The notes under the pieces are model-generated. The model made no database searches, was not told the DNA's origin, and saw only the letters and a program-made list of their open reading frames with translations. The translations under genes and the position numbers were made by a program. Below are positions 23,161-30,548 of a stretch of DNA of 51,139 nucleotides, piece by piece. Origin of the DNA: a virus; IMG/VR virus record IMGVR_UViG_3300032284_001945, positions 1 through 51,139 of that record. One strand, given 5' to 3'. The stretch's first letter is position 1; each line of letters opens with the position of its first letter.

Positions 23161-23702
23161 TATTTTGTAGGATTTTCTTCGGGTGTTTCTTCAGGATTCT
23201 TTTCTTCGGGTTCTTCTGCCGGTTTTTCTTCTGGGCTTTCTTCCTCAGGAGTTTCCGGTTCGGGTTCCTTAGAAATGGGGCCGTTTTTCAAAAGATTATT
23301 TATATAATCTAAACATTGTTCATATTCAGATTTATTAGCTATATTATATTTTTTACCACTAACAATTATTGTAAAAGAATCGCTAGGTTCAAAATCTTCC
23401 GGGTATTCTGTTTCTAATGGAGTAGGATCATACTTCATATCGAAAAAATTACCATTCGGTATCATAATTCTAAAAGTAGTAGGCTTATAAGAAATACAAC
23501 GAATATCAGAGACTACTTCTCTGATTTGTTTTTCTGCCTCTTTATTATATCGATCTTGAGTAGTCAGTAGTTTAGTTAAAACTGAAGTGATTTTTTTAGA
23601 TTTACCTAAAATTTTATCTAAATCAGACTCATTGTCTATTTTAGAGATCTCTTCAGCTTCAGCCAATTTATATCTAAAAACTTGAAAATAATTGGGTTTC
23701 AT
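23160..23702 (-). CDS. Putative internal head protein with acidic Pro/Glu tail
   Basis: 180 residues. N-terminus MKPNYFQVFRYKLAEAEEIS contains a hydrophobic helix plus LAE|A, matching the capsid-targeting/cleavage pattern of neighbours. Middle part has beta strands (FRIMIPNGNFFDMKYD, SFTIIVSGKKYNIANKSEY). The last about 45 residues are Pro/Glu repeats (EPETPEEESPEEKPAEEP), a disordered acidic tail. Coupled to the next gene by TAATG. Might be a core protein or packaged protein; not recognised as a named family. Confidence 0.6.
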   Translation of the reverse strand: MKPNYFQVFRYKLAEAEEISKIDNESDLDKILGKSKKITSVLTKLLTTQDRYNKEAEKQIREVVSDIRCISYKPTTFRIMIPNGNFFDMKYDPTPLETEYPEDFEPSDSFTIIVSGKKYNIANKSEYEQCLDYINNLLKNGPISKEPEPETPEEESPEEKPAEEPEEKNPEETPEENPTK

Positions 23703-23703
23703 A

Positions 23704-23713
23704 TATATAAATA
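23704..23713 (-). promoter_or_regulatory. Recurrent AT-rich motif, 1 base before a start codon
   Basis: TATATTTATA lies 1 base upstream of the ATG at 23702. A -10 element here would start transcription inside the gene, so this copy is evidence against a pure promoter explanation. Confidence 0.3.
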
Positions 23714-23719
23714 TAGCTT

Positions 23720-23971
23720 TTAATCTTTCTTAGGTTCCCACCAATCACTACAATATTGTAAGGGATGATAAGGAATAGATTTTACCCCACTCCATTTTTC
23801 ATAGTAGTCATTACCACAATATCCTTCTTTATCTTTTGTGCCTTCATGCCAATATTTGCAATTAGCACAACATGCACCGCCTTTTGGAACTTTCATACCG
23901 GCTTTATGATTTTCAGGCAATACATATTCTTTACCACCGTATTCTTCTAATAAATCTATAAACTTAATCAT
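23720..23971 (-). CDS. Small four-cysteine protein, possible iron-sulfur or zinc binder
   Basis: 83 residues. N-terminus MIKFIDLLEEYGG matches the amphipathic tag of neighbours. The body is VPKGGACCANCKYW, then GYCGNDYYEKW and YCSDWWE: CxxC followed by two single Cys with aromatic residues, reminiscent of high-potential iron-sulfur or rubredoxin-like knuckles. Such small VPKGG..CANC..Y proteins recur in T4-like phages, as I recall. Its ATG overlaps the stop of the GAF-like gene. If it is cut after LLE or LEE, the mature protein would be a 70-odd residue metal-binding domain inside the capsid. Function unknown. Confidence 0.6.
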   Translation of the reverse strand: MIKFIDLLEEYGGKEYVLPENHKAGMKVPKGGACCANCKYWHEGTKDKEGYCGNDYYEKWSGVKSIPYHPLQYCSDWWEPKKD

Positions 23972-24585
23972 GATGCTAAATAGTTATTTATTACGCCTCC
24001 TATTGTAGAAAGCTCTAAAGCTATATCCGTTATTTTTTCCTCAGACAATTCTGTTTTTTTATTAACATAGTCAATACCTACTATACCAATAAACGCGCTT
24101 TTTATATTGTACAAAGGAAAAAGATAAGTGCTTTTAACATGAGACCCGCTTACTATAGAAGTAAAACCTTCGTGTTTTTTATCTTCTAAATCAGTATCAG
24201 AAATAGCTATTATTTCACCTTTATGTAAATAATTTATGGTATTAGTAAAAAGGCTAACTGGGATGTTTTGAAATTGGTTTTGACAAGGGATTACTCCAGT
24301 ATTTAAAACTTCATAGACTATACTGAATTTTTGTATTGATTTGCCGGTAGGATAAAAATGTCCCCCGTTATGAAATTGAATGAGCCAAACACGATCAGCG
24401 TTATTATCGACTTTAATTTCTTCTAATTTTTCTGTTATCGTTTTACTTGTAGCTATAGATTCAGATAAAGTATCTTTTTTCTTTTTTTCGCTGAACAATT
24501 TAATATAGTGTACAGCTATTGGACCTATTACAGCGGTCATTAATGAACTTATTACGGCGACTATTAAATTGCTTTCGTTATGCAT
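23968..24585 (-). CDS. Membrane-anchored GAF-like domain protein
   Basis: 205 residues. Residues about 7-29 (LIVAVISSLMTAVIGPIAVHYI) form one hydrophobic transmembrane-type segment, followed by a charged linker (KLFSEKKKKDTL). The rest looks like a GAF-type sensor fold: ADRVWLIQFHNGGHFYPTGK, FPLYNIKSAFIGIVGIDYVNKK and a long C-terminal helix. I recall similar RV(W/Y)L(I/F)QFHNGGHF proteins in other phages without function. It lacks the tag seen in flanking genes, so it is less likely to be packaged and may act in the host membrane (signal sensing, lysis timing or superinfection exclusion). All roles are inference. Confidence 0.6.
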   Translation of the reverse strand: MHNESNLIVAVISSLMTAVIGPIAVHYIKLFSEKKKKDTLSESIATSKTITEKLEEIKVDNNADRVWLIQFHNGGHFYPTGKSIQKFSIVYEVLNTGVIPCQNQFQNIPVSLFTNTINYLHKGEIIAISDTDLEDKKHEGFTSIVSGSHVKSTYLFPLYNIKSAFIGIVGIDYVNKKTELSEEKITDIALELSTIGGVINNYLAS

Positions 24586-24589
24586 TTTA

Positions 24590-25144
24590 CTACTTTCGTT
24601 TTTTAACTTTTTTCCATAATTTAGCGTCGGCTTTTCTAGCTCCTCCCTTTCCCGTTATAAAACTGTTTAATCTACCCATAGCCCATTGTTGTTGCGCTAC
24701 ACCTGGGCGGTGACCGCTTTTCCAGGCACGTGCGCCTTTAGAATATACCTGTTTTAATATGCTTTTAGATATGCCAGAAGCCTTAGCTTTCTTAGATAAG
24801 GCTTTATCTACCGCGCTTTCTTCTAATGGCGTACTCCCAGGTTTAGATTTTGCATCAAAAATTTTTATAGCTGCATTTACTATATTTTCACCAAATAGAT
24901 TTTTAGAATCTTTAAAATCGTTTTTCATGTTTTCATCATCTCTGATTTGCTCTAACGCAGAGATTACTGAATCGTTATCTAAAGAACTAGTATGTACTAA
25001 ATTTCTATATTGATCGCCGAATAAACCTTTAATATCATCAACATTATTTATTAAAACTTCTCTAAAATTTTCTATTTCAGCCGGTGAATATTCTAATTGC
25101 CAATCAGATTCAGCCAGTTGTTTAATTATCTTTAAAAACTTCAT
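24590..25144 (-). CDS. Tagged basic protein with HRPG module (DUF5824-like)
   Basis: 184 residues. Tag: MKFLKIIKQLAES, giving LAE|S as a candidate gp21 site. Helical middle part. C-terminal about 70 residues form a compact basic module: SKKAKASGISKSILKQVYSKG, then ARAWKSGHRPGVAQQQWAMG, RLNSFITGKGGARKADAKLW. I associate this with DUF5824, found in phages and giant viruses. Charge of the end (KLWKKVKKRK) suggests nucleic acid contact. The start overlaps the preceding stop in ATGA. Candidate packaged DNA-binding protein. Confidence 0.65.
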   Translation of the reverse strand: MKFLKIIKQLAESDWQLEYSPAEIENFREVLINNVDDIKGLFGDQYRNLVHTSSLDNDSVISALEQIRDDENMKNDFKDSKNLFGENIVNAAIKIFDAKSKPGSTPLEESAVDKALSKKAKASGISKSILKQVYSKGARAWKSGHRPGVAQQQWAMGRLNSFITGKGGARKADAKLWKKVKKRK

Positions 25145-25797
25145 TTTTCTTTATTTTTGAACATTTTTTCATAAGCAACGGTAGCTTTAGATTTTTTAGT
25201 CTTATAAGCTTTCTTTTTGGATTTATCAGCATAATCAGCTTTCCATTTACCATAGGCTGAAGGATCATTAGCTTTTAGTTTTTTAACTCTTTCGATCTCA
25301 TCCTTCATATCCTTTTTGTTCTTAGTAAGATATTTACCAGGAACTTTTCTACCGGATTTGGTTCTTTCTGATTTTACCTCTTTTAAAAGATCTAGAAAAC
25401 TAAAATTCTCTTCTTGAGTGTCTTTTCTATAAGGATTCATAAATGTAAAAACATCATTTTTAGACCTATGTCCAAATAAAACATGATATTTTTTACCTTT
25501 AATATTTACAGTTTGATTAGTTTTTTGCACAGATTTTTTTATAGCAGTCATTATAGTAGAAGCCAGAGTTTCTTCTCCGAAATCAAAAGTTCTATAAAAG
25601 GCATTTTTAAATTTGTTAGCAACGCCTCTGACATTTCTATTTAAGTCTATCCATACTAGATCAGGTATATATAATTCATTTCCACCTGTAGACAAAAAAG
25701 CACCCATTTTTTTAAATAGGTCTATTTGCTCATTTGTTAAAGTGAAAGAATTAGGAGCTTTTTGGTCTTCTATTAATAAATCTAAAAATTTTATCAT
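25141..25797 (-). CDS. Tagged two-part protein with basic C-terminal module (DUF5872-like)
   Basis: 218 residues. Tag: MIKFLDLLIEDQ. Residues about 15-120 are an unrecognised alpha/beta domain (FKKMGAFLSTGGNELYIPDLVWI, GKKYHVLFGHRSKNDVFTFM). A second tag-like stretch NFSFLDLLKEVKSE occurs near 131-144. It is followed by a Lys-rich module (KVPGKYLTKNKKDMKDEIE, then SAYGKWKADY and YKTKKSKATVAYEKMF) that I associate with DUF5872 of phages and large DNA viruses. The internal LLKEV could be a second processing site releasing the basic module. Function unknown. Confidence 0.62.
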   Translation of the reverse strand: MIKFLDLLIEDQKAPNSFTLTNEQIDLFKKMGAFLSTGGNELYIPDLVWIDLNRNVRGVANKFKNAFYRTFDFGEETLASTIMTAIKKSVQKTNQTVNIKGKKYHVLFGHRSKNDVFTFMNPYRKDTQEENFSFLDLLKEVKSERTKSGRKVPGKYLTKNKKDMKDEIERVKKLKANDPSAYGKWKADYADKSKKKAYKTKKSKATVAYEKMFKNKEK

Positions 25798-25806
25798 ATT
25801 TTTATT

Positions 25807-26244
25807 TTATTCGCCTAATTCATGAAAACCTTTAGATGCCTGATCTATATAGTTTTCAGCATTGGTAATATGGTCCTGGATCCATCCGGGGATATCTCTT
25901 TCCTGGTTTCCTATTTTTTGAGAAAGCTCAGCCGCAGACTGCATGATGGATTTAAGACTTTTTTGAGCCATGGAGACTTCGTGATCCATTCCATCATTTT
26001 CTTTAATTCTTTTAATGTTCTTCCACATTGCTGCGGCTGCTACGCGCTTACCGGCTTCTTTGGATCCGTATTGTTTAGCGGCTTTTGCGGCTACTTTTTC
26101 AAAACCTTTTCCTTTTTTACCGATGTCTTTACCAGCTTTAGCTTTTTTAGCTACATCGGATTTCTGTTTTTTAGTGAGACCAGCAGAGGGTTTTTTCTTT
26201 TTTGCTTCAAGCAAAGAGTCTTTAAAGATCTTTATGATTTTCAT
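25807..26244 (-). CDS. Tagged basic protein, Lys/Ala-rich module plus helical tail
   Basis: 145 residues. Tag: MKIIKIFKDSLLEAKKK with LLE|A. Residues about 19-75 are a Lys/Ala/Gly-rich, histone-tail-like module (GLTKKQKSDVAKKAKAGKDI, GKGFEKVAAKAAKQYGSKEA, AAAAMWKN) that I have seen as a short conserved phage element. Residues 85-145 form a helical domain (DHEVSMAQKSLKSIMQSAAEL, RDIPGWIQDHITNAENYIDQA) that also recurs in phage structural proteins. A candidate capsid-internal DNA-compacting protein. Confidence 0.65.
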   Translation of the reverse strand: MKIIKIFKDSLLEAKKKKPSAGLTKKQKSDVAKKAKAGKDIGKKGKGFEKVAAKAAKQYGSKEAGKRVAAAAMWKNIKRIKENDGMDHEVSMAQKSLKSIMQSAAELSQKIGNQERDIPGWIQDHITNAENYIDQASKGFHELGE

Positions 26245-26261
26245 TTTTATTGTTTTATACG

Positions 26262-26270
26262 TATAAATAT
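26262..26270 (-). promoter_or_regulatory. Recurrent AT-rich motif (ATATTTATA)
   Basis: Copy 17 bases before the ATG at 26244, followed by an A-rich leader (AACAATAAAA) without Shine-Dalgarno. Confidence 0.45.
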
Positions 26271-26846
26271 TTACTTTTCCAGGCTATTTTTCAATTCTTG
26301 TAGCCCTTCTTTCCATTCTTTTACTATTTTGTCTTTATCTGCGCCACCATCCCATTCTTCTATGTCTCCTTGTTCGGTCACATATCCTTCTTTTTCAGCA
26401 TTATAGAACTCTTCTATAAACTGTTCGGCCTCTTCTATGTGAGTTATTATATTTTTTGTTATAATATTTCTAGCGTATTCTTCATATTTCCCTTCCAATT
26501 TCAATTTAGACTCCATAACAATCACACAATCAAAACATTTTTTGTGCAAAGGATACATTTTTTTATCTAATCTATTTTTCATTGGTTTATTACACTCTGG
26601 GCAAAGAAGAGGCATTCTTATGGCTTTTTTAACCTCAGTAAGCTTTGTTATTGTTTGCTTAATTCCGTCTTTTATAGTCCAAGTTTTGCCATTCTCTTCC
26701 CAAATGTCTCCTTCTTGATAATCGATCTCTTTTTTAATGTAACCTACTTGCTGGCCTGTAGATTCGCCATATTTTTTGGTTACAATATTTCTCAAACGAT
26801 TAACGTCTCTTTCTCTAAATTCTTTTTTTAATAGGGTTTCGCTCAT
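26271..26846 (-). CDS. Conserved phage protein with zinc ribbon
   Basis: 191 residues. The N-terminal part has REFDVNRLRNIVTKKYGES-like helices and GDIWEENGKTWTIKDGIKQ (about 46-64). The zinc ribbon is CPECNKPMKNRLDKKMYPLH with a second CFDC knuckle (about 82-107). The C-terminal third is helical and acidic. I recall homologues in large T4-like phages, of unknown function. The ATG overlaps the stop of the cupin-like gene. The ribbon suggests nucleic acid or protein binding, for example in transcription, but this is inference. It has no capsid tag. Confidence 0.65.
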   Translation of the reverse strand: MSETLLKKEFRERDVNRLRNIVTKKYGESTGQQVGYIKKEIDYQEGDIWEENGKTWTIKDGIKQTITKLTEVKKAIRMPLLCPECNKPMKNRLDKKMYPLHKKCFDCVIVMESKLKLEGKYEEYARNIITKNIITHIEEAEQFIEEFYNAEKEGYVTEQGDIEEWDGGADKDKIVKEWKEGLQELKNSLEK

Positions 26847-27100
26847 AACTTTTTTATTTTAATCTTTAAATCTCCTGTACCTTTTATGGCTCTATGCCAT
26901 TGCCCTTTTGGTACAAATATTTGACCTTCTATTTTAATTGGCAATTCGTTTTCTCTTTGAAATAACCAATCTGTAGTTTCTAATGGCTCTACTATTCGAT
27001 CTTCTTGATCTCTATGCCATCTCATTTCTCCAGATTCTACTTCTGTTTTAAAAATCCTTTCAAACCATCCATCATTAAATTTTTCAGTATATGGTAACAT
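26843..27100 (-). CDS. Small cupin-like protein
   Basis: 85 residues from the ATG at 27100, which follows the upstream stop by one base; in-frame ATGs at 27124 and 27154 would overlap that gene. Contains MRWHRDQEDRIVEPLETTDW, then FQRENELPIKI and FVPKGQWHRAIKG. This His/Glu pattern (WHRD..., PKGxWHR) and beta-rich order suggest a single cupin barrel with a possible metal site. Similar short WHRD/HR.IKG proteins occur in T4-like phages, to my recollection, with no known function. The DLKIKIKKL ending is a final beta strand. Confidence 0.6.
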   Translation of the reverse strand: MLPYTEKFNDGWFERIFKTEVESGEMRWHRDQEDRIVEPLETTDWLFQRENELPIKIEGQIFVPKGQWHRAIKGTGDLKIKIKKL

Positions 27101-27101
27101 G

Positions 27102-29423
27102 TTATTTAGAAACTTTATTATCATGCATATATTTGAAAAGCTTAAGCGCGTCACGAAGGAAATTCAATAAGTTAGATTTAAATATATATTTAGACGTAGA
27201 ATCTTTTTGCTGTTCTTTAGTCGCTTCTAAAATATCCGCAATTCTTTTTGTAAAAGAACTTTCGCCATCTTTTCCAGAGTAAACTGACGAATAAACATCA
27301 TCAATTAAAGATTTTAAATATTTAATATCTTCTGTATCAAAGAAATTTGTAAAATCTACATCCATTATGTAGTTGTCTTCAAATTTATTTAACAACTTAT
27401 TGAACCTATCGTCCTTTGTTCTTTTCTCTTTTTTAAGTTTCTTTTTTACATTTTCTATAAGTTTCAACAGATCTTCAAAAAAAGATAAGTTTACTTTTGA
27501 ACCCGCAGAGGTAAGTTCTTTTTTAACTTCTATGTTTTTTATAAAAGCCTCAGATAAACCGGATTTTTTTAATTCTTTTGCTTTTTTAATTCCTTTTAAT
27601 AAAGCTTTTTTCATTATGAAAGGATTTTTAGATTTTACTCCGTCAGTCCTTTCTATTTGTATCATACCTTCTTCTTTATCAATATTCTTTACTTTTATTT
27701 GAAAAGGTTTTCCTGACCTATTAATTAAGGTATATACAGCTCCTTTTTTAATTACAGGTTCTTCTGTAGAAATATCTTTAGGAGTTTCTTTAGGAACTTC
27801 TTTTGTTTTCTTTTTTGAAATTTTTTCTTCAGGAGATGTTTTTTCTTTTTTAGGAGAAGCGGATAATTTAGATTTATTATCGGAGATATATTTAAAAAGT
27901 TTTTTTAATGACGCATACAAATCATCTTGTTCTGATGGAACGATTTCTTTTTCTTTTTCTTTTTTAATTTTAGTTGTATCAACAGGCGCTTCCTTATTTA
28001 CAGGACCGGGATTTATTTCAGAAGGGGATATTTTAACATTCGTATCAACTTCACCCTTAGTTTTAATAACAGTACCTCCGGGTATATTTCTCAGAGATTG
28101 ATATAAAGAGTTTAAAGTAGCAGCTCTTGAAGTTCTGAGACCTTTCATTCTCATCGCTTTTACTGTAGCTCCTGCTACCAGAGCCGCAATACCTACACCA
28201 TGTAAAATACTAGCAGCACCTGCCACTTTTGCTGCCGCAGCTGCTCCTCCCACTTTAGTAGTTGTAGTTATACCTTTTTTAATTAAAATACGACTAACAA
28301 GAGAAGCTGCTTTAGATATACCAAAAAGATTTTGACCGTGTTTCATGCTACCGTAAGTCACATTTTTCTCAGTAAAAATTTGACCTACGGGTTTAGAAGC
28401 ATTTTCTCCTCCTACTACTTGTTGTAATTGTTTTATTTGTTCATCCGGTGTTCCTCCCCCATTACCATCAAACATATGTTTTACATTATCGGCTCCATAT
28501 TTACCAATAAATTTTTGAACATCTGCACCGGTTTTCATTTCATGTCCATCTATCTTACCCATCCAATGAAGCATACCTCTAGCATCAGCATGACCTCCTG
28601 AAATATTTTTAAAAATATCTGCGGTTGTGGTAGTTTCAGCATGACTAAATAAATCTTTTATCCAGTTTAAAAACCATTCTGATTTAAACATCCAGGATAA
28701 AGTATTTAATCCGACACTACCGGCAAGAAGATAAGTAGATAATCTATCTTTACTAAGGGTCTTTATTTTAGAACTACCAAAATCGGCGTTATCACCGTCA
28801 CCGGATCTTGCTGCTCTATCTGCTTTAAATTTTGCTCTAATATCAGAAGCTTGGTCTTCTAATAATCCAAAAGCTTCATCTATTTTTTTATATTCTTCTT
28901 CAGTTATATTATCGTTTTCATCTACAGTAGAATAAACGGCTTTTAATTTAGCATCTAGTATGTGTTTAACGTATGCTCTTAAATCATTAATTACACCATT
29001 CGCAGAATCAATAGTAATTTTTTGTTTTTTAGCAGCATCTACTATCGAATCATAACAAGCAGCAATGTCTAATACAATAGATAAAAAATCAGATCCTTTT
29101 AAATTATTAGGGAATTCAGGATTTCTTTCTTGAATGCTATTATCTAATTCTTTTATAAACTCATTACCTTGTTTATCTATAAGTTTTTTTATTTCTTCTT
29201 CAGCAGCTTTAAATTCTTTTCCTTTGCCCCAAAATTTACCATTGACTTTATATCTTCCCGTCATTAGTGACGTGGTATATTTTATTTTTTCCCAAGTACT
29301 AGCTTCCTCGGGTTTATTTTTTTCTTCCCATTCTCCCTCATTTAAATTCTTAATTTCTTCATTAAGAATTTTTTTAATAAGAATTTCTATGTCTTTGTTA
29401 GATTTTGATTTCATATTTTTCAT
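27102..29423 (-). CDS. Large putative internal virion protein with hydrophobic segments
   Basis: 773 residues. The N-terminal 35 residues hold two Leu-Asn-Glu motifs (KILNEEI, NLNEGEW) in an amphipathic helix. Hydrophobic segments lie at about 229-260 (STYLLAGSVGLNTLSWMF) and about 391-430 (GGAAAAAKVAGAASILHGVG, then IAALVAGATVKAM), the second typical of membrane-inserting glycine/alanine helices. Then a Lys/Glu/Pro-rich linker (about 480-570), an SH3-like strand region (GAVYTLINRSGKPFQIKV) and a helical C-terminus. Combination of a cleavable tag and membrane-type segments suggests a packaged protein that could help DNA entry, but a colicin-like or scaffold role is not excluded. Confidence 0.6.
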   Translation of the reverse strand: MKNMKSKSNKDIEILIKKILNEEIKNLNEGEWEEKNKPEEASTWEKIKYTTSLMTGRYKVNGKFWGKGKEFKAAEEEIKKLIDKQGNEFIKELDNSIQERNPEFPNNLKGSDFLSIVLDIAACYDSIVDAAKKQKITIDSANGVINDLRAYVKHILDAKLKAVYSTVDENDNITEEEYKKIDEAFGLLEDQASDIRAKFKADRAARSGDGDNADFGSSKIKTLSKDRLSTYLLAGSVGLNTLSWMFKSEWFLNWIKDLFSHAETTTTADIFKNISGGHADARGMLHWMGKIDGHEMKTGADVQKFIGKYGADNVKHMFDGNGGGTPDEQIKQLQQVVGGENASKPVGQIFTEKNVTYGSMKHGQNLFGISKAASLVSRILIKKGITTTTKVGGAAAAAKVAGAASILHGVGIAALVAGATVKAMRMKGLRTSRAATLNSLYQSLRNIPGGTVIKTKGEVDTNVKISPSEINPGPVNKEAPVDTTKIKKEKEKEIVPSEQDDLYASLKKLFKYISDNKSKLSASPKKEKTSPEEKISKKKTKEVPKETPKDISTEEPVIKKGAVYTLINRSGKPFQIKVKNIDKEEGMIQIERTDGVKSKNPFIMKKALLKGIKKAKELKKSGLSEAFIKNIEVKKELTSAGSKVNLSFFEDLLKLIENVKKKLKKEKRTKDDRFNKLLNKFEDNYIMDVDFTNFFDTEDIKYLKSLIDDVYSSVYSGKDGESSFTKRIADILEATKEQQKDSTSKYIFKSNLLNFLRDALKLFKYMHDNKVSK

Positions 29424-29432
29424 TTTAAAATA

Positions 29433-29930
29433 TTAAGCTGCTGTCGGTTTTTTCTTTGATTTTTTGCTGAGTTTTACAGGAATATTTAATTGTTTTTTTC
29501 TTCTGATAGTTAATGTGCCTTCTGCGCCATCAACATCTAAAAAATATTTGTCTTTTGGAATATTAATATCTAGAAATTTTTTAACTAAATTTAATCTTTT
29601 AGTATTTATAGGGCTTATAAAAACTTCTGTCCAATCTTTATTAGTATTTAAAAAATCTAAAGTAATATCTGTGACAGTAGCATTAACTTTAAAAGCTTTT
29701 CCTTCTCCGGTCATCTCATATCCTATTTTATGAGAAGGCCTATAAATTCTTTCATATTTAGTTTCATCTTCAGTGAAAGGAATAAATTTTACTATATAAT
29801 CTATTCCTTCTTCACCTGTATTAAAAGAATATCGTGTACCCAAAGCAGAAGGTTCTTTCTTCCAAGGGAACACATTTCCTTTTTTAACATCAAATTCTAA
29901 TTCTAATAAGAGATTTATAAAGTTTGTCAT
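29433..29930 (-). CDS. Tagged small protein, putative internal head protein
   Basis: 165 residues. N-terminus MTNFINLLLELEFDVKKGN carries the hydrophobic tag with LLE. Body is mixed alpha/beta (YIVKFIPFTEDETKYERIY, TVTDITLDFLNTNKDW) and ends in a basic tail (KLSKKSKKKPTAA). No family recognised. Stop and start are 9 bases from the large hydrophobic protein gene. Function unknown; the tag plus basic tail place it with the other candidate packaged proteins. Confidence 0.6.
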   Translation of the reverse strand: MTNFINLLLELEFDVKKGNVFPWKKEPSALGTRYSFNTGEEGIDYIVKFIPFTEDETKYERIYRPSHKIGYEMTGEGKAFKVNATVTDITLDFLNTNKDWTEVFISPINTKRLNLVKKFLDINIPKDKYFLDVDGAEGTLTIRRKKQLNIPVKLSKKSKKKPTAA

Positions 29931-29933
29931 ATA

Positions 29934-30530
29934 TTACCAATATCCGGTGAAATTAGATTTGATGCCTAATAATTTTGCATATCTTGGGAGTCGGCACGAC
30001 CAGTAATTAGCCATAGTTTTATCTTTAGCCTGGGCGCATTTATGACGAGCCGCAAAAGATTTTCTGGCTTTAGGATCATTGATTTTAGCTTTTAATCCTG
30101 AGGTATCTCCAAAAGATACTTTCTTTATTCCTCCTCCGGGCTTGCGGACAAAAACATAGAATTTCTTACTGCCGCCGCGATGTGGTTTGTTGAGAGCGGG
30201 CTGTTTTTTAGCAGCTTTTTTAGCTTCCAAAAGTTGCTCATAGCTCATAGGAAAATCTAAAGGAACTTTTATACCTTCATATATTCCAAATTCACCCAGA
30301 TCGGTGTTTATAAGAATACTTTTTTCTACCTCATTGAGTTCTAATTCTCCTTTTTTATGAAGCTCTCTAGCTTCTATAAAGAGTTCGAAATACTTTGCAG
30401 AAGAAGGTCGATAAATGTTTTCTGTTAAAGGCAGATTGTTTTCTATATGATGTAACATACCTTCAGACAAATTGTAACTATCACAATTACACCCCTTGAC
30501 TAAATCCGAAAAAATCGTTAAAAATTTCAT
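29934..30530 (-). CDS. Tagged protein with conserved basic Cys-containing C-terminal module
   Basis: 198 residues. N-terminus MKFLTIFSDLVKGCNCDSYN, then NLSEGM, a Leu-x-Glu site near residue 23. The C-terminal about 75 residues are the conserved part: KKFYVFVRKPGGGIKKVSFG, NDPKARKSFAARHKCAQAKD, ANYWSCRLPRYAKLLG. I recall this as a short module at the ends of phage structural or head proteins, including cyanophages. Basic and probably DNA- or metal-binding. Another member of the tagged series. Confidence 0.68.
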   Translation of the reverse strand: MKFLTIFSDLVKGCNCDSYNLSEGMLHHIENNLPLTENIYRPSSAKYFELFIEARELHKKGELELNEVEKSILINTDLGEFGIYEGIKVPLDFPMSYEQLLEAKKAAKKQPALNKPHRGGSKKFYVFVRKPGGGIKKVSFGDTSGLKAKINDPKARKSFAARHKCAQAKDKTMANYWSCRLPRYAKLLGIKSNFTGYW

Positions 30531-30548
30531 TTTTGGTTCGTATTATTT

